Notes: a model not told the origin generated them from the sequence alone. Numbered from the stretch's first letter, positions 28,107 through 36,690 are shown. The stretch is DNA of 64,000 bases from Achromobacter sp. AONIH1 (GCF_002902905.1 NZ_CP026124.1:5332001-5396000); one strand, 5' to 3'. Numbers and translations: made by a program.

Positions 28107-29780
28107 CTAGTGCGAGGCGGGAGCGCTCACGCCCACACCGGTCTGGCTGCGCACATACAGATCGAAGAATCGTGCGCGCTCCGATGCCGCCGCTTCGCTA
28201 CGATCCAACAACGAAACGACGATGGCGACGGCGAATGCCAGGGGCATCGAGAACAGCGCCGGCTGTTCATACGGAAAGAGCGCGTCCGCGTAGCCCAGAA
28301 CGTTGACCCACACGGATTTCGAGGCGCAGACCAGGGCGACGGCGGACACCAGACCGGTGTATCCGCCAGCCAGCGCTCCCCTTGTTGTGAGGCCTCGCCA
28401 GAACATCGACAGGAAGAGGACGGGAAAATTGGCCGAAGCCGCCACGCCGAATGCGATGGCCACCATGAAAGCGACATTCACTTTCTGGAAGACGATGCCC
28501 AGCAGGATGGCCACGACACCCAGTGCCAGCGTCGCGAACTTCGTGAGCCGCAGTTCCTTGGCTTCGTCCGCCACGCCTCGACAGATGACGTGAACATAGA
28601 AGTCGCGCGCGATCGCCGATGCCCCGGCAAGCGCCAGACCCGACACGACGGCCAGAATGGTGGCAAACGTGATCGCCGCGAGGAAACCGAACATCAAGTC
28701 ACCGCCCACGGCATGTGCAAGGTGCATCGCCACCATGTTTCCGCCGCCCAGCAACTTGCCATTGATGTCGCCAGCCTCGAAGAACCTCAAGTCCTGGCTG
28801 ACAATGACAATGGACGCCAGCCCCAGAATCAGCAGCACATTGAAGAAATATCCGATGAAGCCACTGGCGTACAGCACGGATTTCCTAGCTTCCTTTGCAT
28901 CCTTCACCGTGAAGAATCGCATCAGGATATGAGGCATCCCCGCCGTGCCGAATATGAGACCAAGGCTCAACGAAATCGCGGCGACGGGATCTCCCAGAAG
29001 CTTGCCCGGCATCAGCAACGCTGCCCCGCTCCGGTGAATCTCCATGGCCTTGGAAACCAGCGTCTCGAAATCGAAGTCGAATTTCGAGAACGCGAGCAAG
29101 GCCACGATCGTGCCACCGATCAACAACAGAAACGCCTTGGTGATCTGCACCCACGTGGTGGCCACCATCCCCCCGAAAATGACGTATGCCATCATCAGAA
29201 AGCCGACAATGATCAGCGCCCAGTTGTATTCAAGCCCGAACAGGAGCTTGATCAACTGACCCGCGCCAACCATCTGGGCGATCAGATAGAAGCAGACCAC
29301 GACCAGGGAGCCCAGCGCCGACATGGCGCGGATCGGACGCTGCGCCAGGCGGTACGACGTGACATCCGCGAAGGTGAATTTACCCAGGTTCCTCAACCGA
29401 TCGGTCATCAGAAGCAGCAGCACCGGCCAACCGGTAAAGAACGCGATCAGATAGATATAGCCGTCGATGCCATCCGTGTAGATGATCGCGGTGATCCCCA
29501 GCAGCGTCGAGGCGGACATATAGTCTCCCGCCAGGGCCAGCCCATTCTGCATGCTGCTTATGCCGCCACCCGCGCTGTAGAAATCCGAAGCGGAACGGCT
29601 CCGCTTCGCCGCCCATACGGTGATTCCCAGCGTGAACAGCACAAAGCAAAAGAACAGCGCGATGGCGTGCAGGTTGACGGGCTGGCGCGACGTTTCCCCG
29701 ATCGCGACATCCGCCCAGGCCAAGGGAGACGCCAACGCCATCCCCATGAAAAGAACCGAGAACTTTCCGGCGCGGCTCAT
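28107..29780 (-). CDS. Sodium:solute symporter, ActP-like monocarboxylate permease
   Basis: 557 residues and about 13-14 membrane helices of the SSS family, preceded by a cleavable-looking leader (MSRAGKFSVLFMGMALASPLAWA), as in E. coli ActP (acetate/glycolate permease). SASDFYSAGGGISSMQNGLALAGDYMSAS and FGTAGMPHILMRFFTVKDAKEARKS are the ActP signatures. It overlaps the DUF485 gene by ATGA, copying the yjcH-actP pair. Here the pair follows three carboxylase genes rather than acetyl-CoA synthetase, so the substrate may be the acid fed to that carboxylase (inference). Confidence 0.92.
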   Translation of the reverse strand: MSRAGKFSVLFMGMALASPLAWADVAIGETSRQPVNLHAIALFFCFVLFTLGITVWAAKRSRSASDFYSAGGGISSMQNGLALAGDYMSASTLLGITAIIYTDGIDGYIYLIAFFTGWPVLLLLMTDRLRNLGKFTFADVTSYRLAQRPIRAMSALGSLVVVCFYLIAQMVGAGQLIKLLFGLEYNWALIIVGFLMMAYVIFGGMVATTWVQITKAFLLLIGGTIVALLAFSKFDFDFETLVSKAMEIHRSGAALLMPGKLLGDPVAAISLSLGLIFGTAGMPHILMRFFTVKDAKEARKSVLYASGFIGYFFNVLLILGLASIVIVSQDLRFFEAGDINGKLLGGGNMVAMHLAHAVGGDLMFGFLAAITFATILAVVSGLALAGASAIARDFYVHVICRGVADEAKELRLTKFATLALGVVAILLGIVFQKVNVAFMVAIAFGVAASANFPVLFLSMFWRGLTTRGALAGGYTGLVSAVALVCASKSVWVNVLGYADALFPYEQPALFSMPLAFAVAIVVSLLDRSEAAASERARFFDLYVRSQTGVGVSAPASH

Positions 29781-30148
29781 TGCGCCCTCCCATCACCAGC
29801 CTTCTCCACGAGGTGGCGGAGCATCGGGTCGAACTTGCCGTTCGCAAACGACACATAAATCGTGGAGATGATCAGGAACAGCAGGAACAGGGCCAACTCG
29901 GCGGCAATGCCCACCGTCAGCCCGCTGCCGGCAAAAAACGGCTTGGCAGCGAATCCCGGCATGAGGCAGACCACGCCCAGAAATCCGAAATACCCAATGA
30001 AAATAATGGACAACAGCGAGCAAACAAGACGATTCCTGCCGGAAACCAGTTTCGAGAAATTCTTGTTGGCATATATCTTCTCAATTTGCAGCGAGACTTC
30101 CGCGGCGGCCTTGTTTACCTGAGTAGGCACGGAATGGCTATCAGACAA
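29777..30148 (-). CDS. DUF485 (YjcH-like) membrane protein
   Basis: 123 residues with two membrane helices (LVCSLLSIIFIGYFGFLGVVC and VGIAAELALFLLFLIISTIYV), the DUF485 layout of small partners of ActP-type symporters. The start is TTG at 30148: AAGGAG lies 7-8 bases upstream and there is no usable in-frame ATG before the first helix. The gene overlaps the symporter by four bases. Many codons end in A or T, unlike most neighbours outside this region. Confidence 0.88.
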   Translation of the reverse strand: MSDSHSVPTQVNKAAAEVSLQIEKIYANKNFSKLVSGRNRLVCSLLSIIFIGYFGFLGVVCLMPGFAAKPFFAGSGLTVGIAAELALFLLFLIISTIYVSFANGKFDPMLRHLVEKAGDGRAQ

Positions 30149-30331
30149 AACTGTCTCCTTTGGATTTCAGACAATCGCGGGCGCTCGCGGCGTCCGTCAT
30201 TGCCTGCACTGGAATTTATTTTTTGTATATGAATGCTCGACTTCCGGCGCCCCATGGAAATCGCACTTCGGCCGCACCTCCGACGGCCTCCTTTCCGCAT
30301 CGCGGCTGGCGCATGAACCATTGATTCGGGA

Positions 30332-30359
30332 AGCGATGCCGCATTCCTGCGGCATCGCT
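30332..30359 (-). terminator. Hairpin directly after the biotin carboxylase gene
   Basis: AGCGATGCCGC and GCGGCATCGCT form a perfect 11-bp stem with a 6-base loop, 8 bases past the biotin carboxylase stop. On the minus strand only a short pyrimidine stretch follows, so it may be a partial terminator or an mRNA-end stabiliser that separates the carboxylase and transporter parts of one operon. Confidence 0.55.
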
Positions 30360-30366
30360 CTGCGCG

Positions 30367-31746
30367 CTAACTGGCTTTTCGCGCTTCGGCCAGTTGCTTC
30401 AGATAGGTATCCTGGATATACCGGGTATGGATCTTGGCCTGCGCGAAGTCAGGACTGCCGATCAGCTGAAGATGGAATTCACGGGTCGTTTGCACGCCGT
30501 CGATTTCAAGCTCCTGAAGCGCGCGCTGCATCCTCGCGATCGCTTCGGCCCGCGACTCCCCCCAGCAAATCACTTTGCCCAGGAGCGAGTCATAGAAGGG
30601 CGGCACGACATAGCCGGAGAAAATATGGCTATCCATGCGCACGCCGATGCCGCCAGGCGGGGAATACCGCTGCACCTTGCCGGGCTTGGGCTGGAAATCC
30701 TGTTCCGGGTCTTCGGCATTGATGCGGCACTCGATCGCGTGACCGTGCAGCCGGACGTCCGCCTGAAGCAGCTCGATGCGCTCCCCCGACGCAATGCGGA
30801 TCTGCGCCTTGACCAAGTCAATGCCGCAGACCATTTCGGTGACAGGATGCTCGACCTGGATCCGCGTGTTCATTTCCATGAAGTAGAAGCGCTGCGATGC
30901 GGGATCGAGAATGCACTCGATCGTGCCGGCGCTTCGATAGTTCACGTGCTTGCACAGGCGGACCGCCGCCTCGCCGATCTGCGCGCGCAGCGACGCGCTC
31001 AATACCGGCGACGGACTCTCCTCGACAAGCTTCTGATTCCGACGTTGAGAGGAACAGTCCCGCTCGCCCAGATGCAGGATATTGTGCCCATCGCCCAGCA
31101 CCTGGATCTCGATGTGCCGGATATCGGTCAGGAATTTTTCCAGATACATGGCGCCATTGCCGAACGCAATGGTGGCTTCGCGCGAGGCTTCGAGAAACGC
31201 CTTCTCGATCATCGACGGATCGTTGACAACCCGCATTCCTCGCCCGCCGCCGCCCGCCGACGCCTTCAACAGCACGGGATAGCCGATGCGCTCGGCAATC
31301 GCTGCCGCTTCCGCGGCCGAGGCCACCACGCCTTTGGAACCGGGAGTGGTCGGCACGCCGGCCTCTTCGGCCAGCTTCCTCGCCGTGGCCTTGTCTCCCA
31401 TCGCTCGTATCGAAGCGCCGGTCGGCCCCACGAAAATGAAGCCCTCCGCTTCGACGAGATCGGCGAAATCGGCGTTCTCCGAGAGAAATCCATAACCCGG
31501 ATGAATCGCGTCCACGCCCAGCGCCGACGCCGCCGCGAGTATCCGCCGTGCGTCCAGGTAACTCTCTTGCGGCTTGGGACCGCCAATGCACACCGAACGG
31601 TCCGCCATGCGAACGGCGAGCGAATCCCTGTCGGCCTCGGAGAAGACCTGAACCGTTTCAATGCCCAACTCGCGACATGCGCGCAGAATGCGAACGGCGA
31701 TTTCGCCACGGTTCGCAACCAGCAGCCGCTTGATCTTCGACCCCAT
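30367..31746 (-). CDS. Biotin carboxylase subunit (AccC-like)
   Basis: A 459-residue ATP-grasp enzyme that carboxylates biotin on a carrier protein using bicarbonate and ATP. Visible: IKRLLVANRGEIAVRILRA at the N-terminus, IHPGYGFLSENADFA, the glycine-rich lid KASAGGGGRGMRVV, GERDCSSQRRNQKLVEESPS and the metal/catalytic MEMNTRIQVEHPVTEM. Length equals AccC (about 450). Because it is next to a keto-acid type carboxyltransferase, it is probably not the fatty-acid AccC but the carboxylase of a pyruvate-carboxylase-like complex. It starts 13 bases after the carrier gene stop and has GAGAGGGG upstream. Confidence 0.93.
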   Translation of the reverse strand: MGSKIKRLLVANRGEIAVRILRACRELGIETVQVFSEADRDSLAVRMADRSVCIGGPKPQESYLDARRILAAASALGVDAIHPGYGFLSENADFADLVEAEGFIFVGPTGASIRAMGDKATARKLAEEAGVPTTPGSKGVVASAAEAAAIAERIGYPVLLKASAGGGGRGMRVVNDPSMIEKAFLEASREATIAFGNGAMYLEKFLTDIRHIEIQVLGDGHNILHLGERDCSSQRRNQKLVEESPSPVLSASLRAQIGEAAVRLCKHVNYRSAGTIECILDPASQRFYFMEMNTRIQVEHPVTEMVCGIDLVKAQIRIASGERIELLQADVRLHGHAIECRINAEDPEQDFQPKPGKVQRYSPPGGIGVRMDSHIFSGYVVPPFYDSLLGKVICWGESRAEAIARMQRALQELEIDGVQTTREFHLQLIGSPDFAQAKIHTRYIQDTYLKQLAEARKAS

Positions 31747-31759
31747 CTACACACCCCTC

Positions 31760-32293
31760 TCAGTTGGCAGGCTCGATCACGATGAGAGGCTGTCCGTATT
31801 CCACCGTGTCCCCATCAGAGACCAGGATGTCCCGGACAACGCCACCGGACTCCGCGGAAAGTGCGTTCATCAACTTCATGACTTCAATGATGCACACCGT
31901 TTCGTGCGCGGCAATCGTGTCTCCGACGCCGACAAAGGGTTTCGCGCCCGGCTCCGGCGCGCAGTAGAACGTTCCGACCATGGGCGCGCGGACCGTCACG
32001 AAATGGGCGGGCCATTCCTTGCGGGCATTGGCGGCGCTTGCCGCCGCCATGTTCGATGCTGCCGCGGGAGCGCTGATCGCCGCTTGCGGCGCCGGTTCCG
32101 CGCGCGCAACGGCAAGCTCGGGAGCGGGGGCTGAACGCTGCGCCTGCGTTGCGACATCGGAAAGCGGCGCATGCTTGCTCAGCGAAATCTCGATGTCGTT
32201 GTAGCGCAATCGAAACTCGCCGAACTTGTCGGCTTCCTCGACGAGCTTGATGATTTCCCTGACGTCCTGGTAGGTGAGTGTCTTGTCGGTCAT
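31760..32293 (-). CDS. Biotin carboxyl carrier protein (AccB-like)
   Basis: 177 residues: an N-terminal helical segment (YQDVREIIKLVEEADKFGEFRLRYNDIEISLSK) as in AccB, an Ala/Pro-rich linker (about 50-92), and a C-terminal biotinyl domain (VRAPMVGTFYCAPEPGAKPF) with the acceptor lysine K140 in EVMKLMN. The residue before Met is Val rather than the more usual Ala or Ser, a tolerated variation. The thumb insert typical of AccB-type carriers (FYCAPEPGAKPFV) is present. It sits between the carboxyltransferase and biotin carboxylase genes, all on one strand with short gaps (31 and 13 bases). Confidence 0.92.
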   Translation of the reverse strand: MTDKTLTYQDVREIIKLVEEADKFGEFRLRYNDIEISLSKHAPLSDVATQAQRSAPAPELAVARAEPAPQAAISAPAAASNMAAASAANARKEWPAHFVTVRAPMVGTFYCAPEPGAKPFVGVGDTIAAHETVCIIEVMKLMNALSAESGGVVRDILVSDGDTVEYGQPLIVIEPAN

Positions 32294-32324
32294 TCAATTT
32301 TCTCCTGGAGTGGATTTGGGTATT

Positions 32325-33794
32325 TCAGGATCCCACGATGTTCAATTGGAAATCGCCGTGCGAAATATGCACGCGACCGATCTTGGGACGCTGCGAGAGA
32401 TGCTTGAGCAAGGCGACGATGGAATGCTCGTGCTGATACTCATACGTGGTCGACCCTTTCTCGCGCAGCATGTCGTCGACCTGAGAACCCGCGAACATGT
32501 ATCGCAGCAGTCGCTCATCGTCCGACGCCGACGGATATTTCTTGCGAAGCGCGGCGACCGCGGGCTCGGGTGCGACCGGCTTCAATGCGATCTGCTTCGA
32601 GCCATTCTCGACGATGCGATCGAGCACGTCGGGGGCGACAGGCGCCAGGAGCTTCCCGTAGTATCCCAACGCATATTTCTTGATCTCATTCGGCACGACG
32701 CGATATCGCTCGCCGTGAACCACGTTGAGTACCGCCTGGGTCCCGACCAATTGCGCAAAGGGCGTGATCATGATCGGGTAGCCCAACTCCTCGCGCACCC
32801 TGGCCACTTCCTCGAGCAGCTGATCGAACCGGTCGGAAAGACCCGCCTCGGCCAATTGCGATTTGAAATTGCTCAGCATGCCGCCCGGCATCTGGTGCTG
32901 GTAATGAAACGCGTCATACTCCAGCACCTCGCCTACAGGCTTTCCCTCCGCCTCGGCGATACGCCTGAAATGCTCGCCCACATGATCGACCGTCAGATCG
33001 TCGATCGGCACGTCGTAACCCATCAGCCTGAGGTTTCGGGCGACGCTTTGCGTGGCGGGTTGAGCCGCGCCGTTCGCCAGCGGCGCGATGGACGTATGCA
33101 GGATATCCGCGCCGCACTTCACCGCCTCCAGGTACACCAGCGGCGCGAGTCCGGTCAGACAGTGGCTGTGAATCTCCAGCGGCATGTCGCCGATCACCCG
33201 CTTGATCGCGGGGACAAGCGTCCGGATCCGATCGATCGTCAGCAGGCCAGCGGCATCCTTGAGCATGATCCCGTCGATGGCCTTGCTCTGTACCAGTTCG
33301 CGCGCGGTCTTGACGTACAACTCGTCCGTATGGACAGGGCTGAGCGAGTACGACAAGGCGCCGAACGTCGTGACCCCCAAGCGCTTGGCAACGCGCGTGG
33401 ACGCCAGAATGTTCTCAACGTCATTCAGGCCGTCGAAGGCGCCGACGATGCGAAAGCCATTCGCCACGGCCCGCTCGACCCACAACTCCAGAATGTCGTC
33501 GGGCAAGGTGTCGAACGTCATCAGGTTCTTGCTTCGGACAAGAAAGCGCAGCGGCGTGTTCTGCACCTTGCTGCGCATCAACCGCACCCGCTCCCAGGGG
33601 TCCTCCTTCAGGTAGCGGACGCTGACGTCGAATTGAATCGGCGCGACCAGGTCTATCTGCGCAAAGCCTGCCTTGTCCATGGCTTCCGCCACGGGCAGCA
33701 TGTGCGCCGTCTTCATGCGTGTCGCCCAAAGGCACTGATGGGCATCGCGCAGCGTGGTGTCAACGATGCCGATCTTCTTGCGTTGCACGTCCAT
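32325..33794 (-). CDS. Keto-acid carboxyltransferase subunit (PycB/OadA-like, no biotinyl domain)
   Basis: 489 residues of the HMG-CoA-lyase-like TIM barrel used by pyruvate carboxylase and oxaloacetate decarboxylase. Motifs: IVDTTLRDAHQCLWATRMKT near the N-terminus, PIQFDVSVRYLKEDPWERVR, the metal-binding lysine K178 in GIMLKDAAGLL, metal-binding H208 and H210 in EIHSHCLTGLAP, and the partially conserved C-terminal domain (TPFAQLVGTQAVLNVV). It stops before the biotinyl domain that ends PycB and OadA; the carrier is a separate gene. It thus supplies the acceptor half of a three-subunit carboxylase acting on pyruvate, 2-oxoglutarate or a related 2-oxo acid. AGAGGAGA precedes the ATG. Confidence 0.9.
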   Translation of the reverse strand: MDVQRKKIGIVDTTLRDAHQCLWATRMKTAHMLPVAEAMDKAGFAQIDLVAPIQFDVSVRYLKEDPWERVRLMRSKVQNTPLRFLVRSKNLMTFDTLPDDILELWVERAVANGFRIVGAFDGLNDVENILASTRVAKRLGVTTFGALSYSLSPVHTDELYVKTARELVQSKAIDGIMLKDAAGLLTIDRIRTLVPAIKRVIGDMPLEIHSHCLTGLAPLVYLEAVKCGADILHTSIAPLANGAAQPATQSVARNLRLMGYDVPIDDLTVDHVGEHFRRIAEAEGKPVGEVLEYDAFHYQHQMPGGMLSNFKSQLAEAGLSDRFDQLLEEVARVREELGYPIMITPFAQLVGTQAVLNVVHGERYRVVPNEIKKYALGYYGKLLAPVAPDVLDRIVENGSKQIALKPVAPEPAVAALRKKYPSASDDERLLRYMFAGSQVDDMLREKGSTTYEYQHEHSIVALLKHLSQRPKIGRVHISHGDFQLNIVGS

Positions 33795-33816
33795 GGATGT
33801 CTCCTCTAATGTTCAA

Positions 33817-33830
33817 TTACTATATAGTAA
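33817..33830. promoter_or_regulatory. Perfect palindrome upstream of the carboxylase operon
   Basis: TTACTATATAGTAA is a 14-bp perfect palindrome, 23 bases before the carboxyltransferase ATG. It overlaps a likely -10 region. Such AT-rich palindromes are typical operators of GntR/HutC regulators, and one is encoded about 550 bases away. Confidence 0.5.
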
Positions 33831-34384
33831 TAGAGGAAAAGACAGACTTCAGATCAGTGTTTTCCCTGATTCTTTCGGCTGATCTTTCGAAAAAACAGGG
33901 GTTCATAGAGAAGCAGACCATCCGGACGGTCATAGCAAGAATTCAATACTATGGCGTATCAAGGAACCTCTAACTTGACGGACGTCAGCGCCGGAACCTC
34001 ATGGCATGGGAGGTCGACCCGCCGCGCGGCCAGCGATGGCGGACAGCCGCCCCATGGGACGATTCCGCGCAAGGCCGCGGGATGCATGGATCAGCTGGCG
34101 CCGCGCGCGGTGGCCACCATGGTGAGCGTCAGATGGGATATCGCGATGGGACTGATCGGCTGCTGTTGATGTTTTTTCTAATAATGGAAGGCATCAAACA
34201 GAGCACGGTGCGCGGCGCATTCGCGCGGAGAGACCCAGGGGCCGGAGTCGAGGGCCGTGCGCTCGAAGACAGCGCGGGCATCGCCTTGGGCGGATATCGA
34301 GCCAATACCCCCTCAGCGCATCCGACCCGGCGCCAGGGCAGCCGTCCGGGCGGCCGCCCCCTCAGAAAACGTCGGCGCTGGAAT
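33831..34384. other. 554-bp stretch without a recognisable gene
   Basis: Between the carboxylase operon and the end of the GntR/UTRA gene. The part to about 33960 is AT-rich and may hold promoters; the rest is GC-rich and contains only short or shadow reading frames, including a 72-codon frame at 33951-34169 with no recognisable motif. It could be remnant sequence. No repeats or tRNA were seen. Confidence 0.5.
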
Positions 34385-35158
34385 TCAGATGCACAGACGC
34401 AGCCCGCCCGCGGGCAAGAACAGCTGCTGGTAGAAAACCGGCTGCCCGGCGGAGGTGCTCCCCATTATTTCCACATGGGTGCCATAGACCTTTCCAGACA
34501 TATCGAGCTCGCCGACGATGCTCTTTGGAAGCGCCACGGTGCGAACCGACTTGATGACATTGGATGCCGAAACCTTATATATGTTCTTGGTCAATTGCAC
34601 GAAATTCTCTCCTTTCATGCTGTCCAGGTCGGCCTCCATGAAATACGGAAATCTGTTTACGTCCGCAAAGTACTGACTGATGAATGCATAGTCTTCGGCG
34701 ACGATCTTTCTATCAAGGCGAACGATCTCGCAATCGTTGGCATCACCACGCAACCAATGCGCCCACAGCGCATCGGACTCGATCTGAATCCGCCGCAACA
34801 CCGTGCTCGTCATGGGAACGAATCGGGTCCCGTCAACCGAGAGCACTCGATAAATCCAAGGCTCCCCCAAGCGCTTCTCTCTGGGAATAATGAACGTCCC
34901 AGCCCCTCTTTTTCTCTGGACGTACCCGCTGCTGACCAACGAGCCGACGGCCTTTTGAATCGTTCCGAGACTGAACGGAACCAGCGCCGCCATCTCCTGC
35001 TCGGTGGGGAACTTCTCCCCATCGCGCCAGTAACCGTCCTCGATCGCGGCGATGAAAACTTCTTTGAGATACTCGTGCTTTACGGGGTTGTCTGATACCT
35101 GAACCTGATACAACTCGAAGAAATTATTGGATTTCATATTAGACAACGCATCTTTCAT
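34385..35158 (-). CDS. GntR/HutC-family regulator with UTRA domain
   Basis: About 257 residues from ATG 35158. An N-terminal GntR winged helix (VKHEYLKEVFIAAIEDGYWRDGEKFPTEQEMAALVPFSLGTIQKAVGSLVSSGYVQRKRGAGTFI) is followed by a UTRA-like effector domain (about residues 95-250). The likely target is the adjacent carboxylase/transport operon transcribed in the same direction. In-frame ATGs at 35137 and 35224 are alternatives; none has a strong ribosome site. A 13-bp palindrome lies about 95 bases upstream and may serve autoregulation. Confidence 0.8.
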   Translation of the reverse strand: MKDALSNMKSNNFFELYQVQVSDNPVKHEYLKEVFIAAIEDGYWRDGEKFPTEQEMAALVPFSLGTIQKAVGSLVSSGYVQRKRGAGTFIIPREKRLGEPWIYRVLSVDGTRFVPMTSTVLRRIQIESDALWAHWLRGDANDCEIVRLDRKIVAEDYAFISQYFADVNRFPYFMEADLDSMKGENFVQLTKNIYKVSASNVIKSVRTVALPKSIVGELDMSGKVYGTHVEIMGSTSAGQPVFYQQLFLPAGGLRLCI

Positions 35159-35249
35159 ATCCGGCTTGCGACGCGACTCACTCAGACCAGGCCGATTGGC
35201 CTGTCCGCCCCTGCGGAGCCGCATTCATTTTGGAAAACCAAGATCAAAA

Positions 35250-35262
35250 ATATTCTGAATAT
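35250..35262. promoter_or_regulatory. Palindrome upstream of the GntR/UTRA gene
   Basis: ATATTC-T-GAATAT, a perfect 6-bp inverted repeat around one base. Position suits an operator for the regulator gene or the divergent dehydrogenase at 35535. No gene is seen in the 35159-35534 gap. Confidence 0.35.
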
Positions 35263-35534
35263 CCGGGAATCCATATGGCTGGACTCCCTTCCCCCCGAAC
35301 AATAACCCAGACCGATGGGCCCGGCGCATTCAATAGCCCGCAGGGCCGAACAACCGATGAAAAGCATCGACGCCGCGCCCGTCGTTCGCAAGGCCGGACG
35401 CAGCGCGGGCGCCACGCCATGGGACGCGCGACAGTCCAAGATGGACAAGGAGCCAGCAGCCTCCTGAGGCCGCCCCCGGCCACTGCGCCCGAATCAAGTA
35501 GCATGGACCTTTCGCCACCCACTTGTACGACAAC

Positions 35535-36491
35535 ATGACCACCAAGCCTCGCATCATCCAGGTCGGTTCGCTGGCCGGTTCCCCCTCCGCCAACCAGACC
35601 TTGGCCGACCGCTACGACGTCGTCGAACTCTGGAAATTCCCCGACCGCAAGGCCGCCCTGGCCGAACACGGCAAGGGCATCACGGCCATCGTCACCTCGG
35701 CCAACTTCGGCGCCAATGCCGAGCTGATCAACGCCCTGCCGGACCTGAAGGCCATCTGCAGCTGGGGTGTGGGCTATGAAACCATCGACGTGGCGGCGGC
35801 GCAGGCGCGCGGCGTGCAGGTCAGCAATACGCCCGACGTGCTGACCGACTGCGTGGCGGACCTGGCCTGGGGCCTGTTGATCGCGGCCGCGCGCCGCATG
35901 GGCCAGGGCGAACGCTTCGTGCGCAGCGGGCAGTGGGGCCAGATTCACGGCAGCATTCCACTGGGCATGCGCGTCAGCGGCAAGAAGCTGGGCATCGTCG
36001 GCCTGGGCCGCATCGGCGACGCCATCGCCAAGCGCGGCGCGGGCTTCGACATGCAGGTGCGCTATCACAACCGCAGGAAGCGCGACGACGTGGCATACGG
36101 CTACGAAGCCTCGCTGGTCGAACTGGCGCGCTGGGCCGATTTCCTGATCGTGGCCACGGTGGGCGGCGCGGGCACGCGCCATCTGGTGAACCAGGAAGTG
36201 CTGGAAGCGCTGGGGCCCAAGGGCATTGTCGTGAACATCGCGCGCGGCCCGGTCATCGACGAAACCGCGCTGGTCGCCGCGCTGGAAGCGGGCAAGCTCG
36301 GCTGGGCCGCCCTGGACGTGTTCGAGCACGAGCCCAAGGTGCCGCAGGCGCTGCTGGGCAGCGACCAGGCCGTGCTGCTGCCGCATATCGGCAGCGCCAC
36401 GCTGGAAACGCGCCAGGACATGGAAAACCTGATGCTGGAGAATCTGCGCGCGTTTTTCGAGACGGGCCGCGTGGTGACGCCGGTGGAGTAG
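35535..36491 (+). CDS. D-isomer specific 2-hydroxyacid dehydrogenase (hydroxypyruvate/glyoxylate reductase type)
   Basis: 318 residues. NAD(P)-binding Rossmann loop GIVGLGRIGDAIAKR, with a following NRRKRDDV stretch whose arginines favour NADPH. Catalytic residues are visible: the arginine in VVNIARGPVID, the glutamate in DVFEHEPKVP and the histidine in LLPHIGSAT. The SWGVGYETIDV and TPDVLTDCVADLAWGLLIA motifs match the glyoxylate/hydroxypyruvate reductase branch. I chose ATG 35535 over an in-frame TTG at 35523. It may link to nearby 2-oxo/2-hydroxy acid metabolism, but no direct operon partner exists. Confidence 0.88.
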   Translation: MTTKPRIIQVGSLAGSPSANQTLADRYDVVELWKFPDRKAALAEHGKGITAIVTSANFGANAELINALPDLKAICSWGVGYETIDVAAAQARGVQVSNTPDVLTDCVADLAWGLLIAAARRMGQGERFVRSGQWGQIHGSIPLGMRVSGKKLGIVGLGRIGDAIAKRGAGFDMQVRYHNRRKRDDVAYGYEASLVELARWADFLIVATVGGAGTRHLVNQEVLEALGPKGIVVNIARGPVIDETALVAALEAGKLGWAALDVFEHEPKVPQALLGSDQAVLLPHIGSATLETRQDMENLMLENLRAFFETGRVVTPVE

Positions 36492-36492
36492 G

Positions 36493-36545
36493 TCCCCCCG
36501 AGCGCTGCGCGCTCCCCCCAGGGGCGCAGCAGCGGACCGGAGGGT
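36493..36545 (+). repeat. Dispersed GC-rich repeat, partial copy
   Basis: CCCCCCGAGCGCTGCGCGCT followed by CCCCCCAGGGGCGCAGCAGCG and GGACCGGAG: the first half of the repeat seen at 13924 and 49351, ending where the next full copy begins. It abuts the dehydrogenase stop. Confidence 0.65.
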
Positions 36546-36546
36546 G

Positions 36547-36635
36547 AGCCCACCCCAAAGCGCTACGCGCTTTCCCCTCAAGGGGCGCCGCTGCGGCCCG
36601 GCGAAGCCGGCTCCGCGCGGCCCCGCTTGGGGGCA
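36547..36635 (+). repeat. Dispersed GC-rich repeat, copy 2
   Basis: CCCCAAAGCGCTACGCGCTT then TCCCCTCAAGGGGCGCCGC, CGGCGAAGCCGG and CTCCGCGCGGCCCCGCTTGG. Nearly every block of copy 1 is matched in order. The two copies stand in tandem in a 308-bp gap that otherwise holds only the terminator of the next gene. Confidence 0.75.
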
Positions 36636-36690
36636 CCTGGTTCTTGCAAGCGAAGTTGATGCGTAGCGGTTGTGCCGGGACACCGGAATG

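Noticed and set aside
33951..34169. A 72-codon plus-strand frame in the gap beside the carboxylase operon
   Set aside because: No convincing ribosome site, no recognisable motif, and composition unlike a coding gene.
34001..35095. A long plus-strand frame opposite the GntR/UTRA gene
   Set aside because: Opposite strand has a complete winged-helix and UTRA-like protein; this frame lacks any domain.
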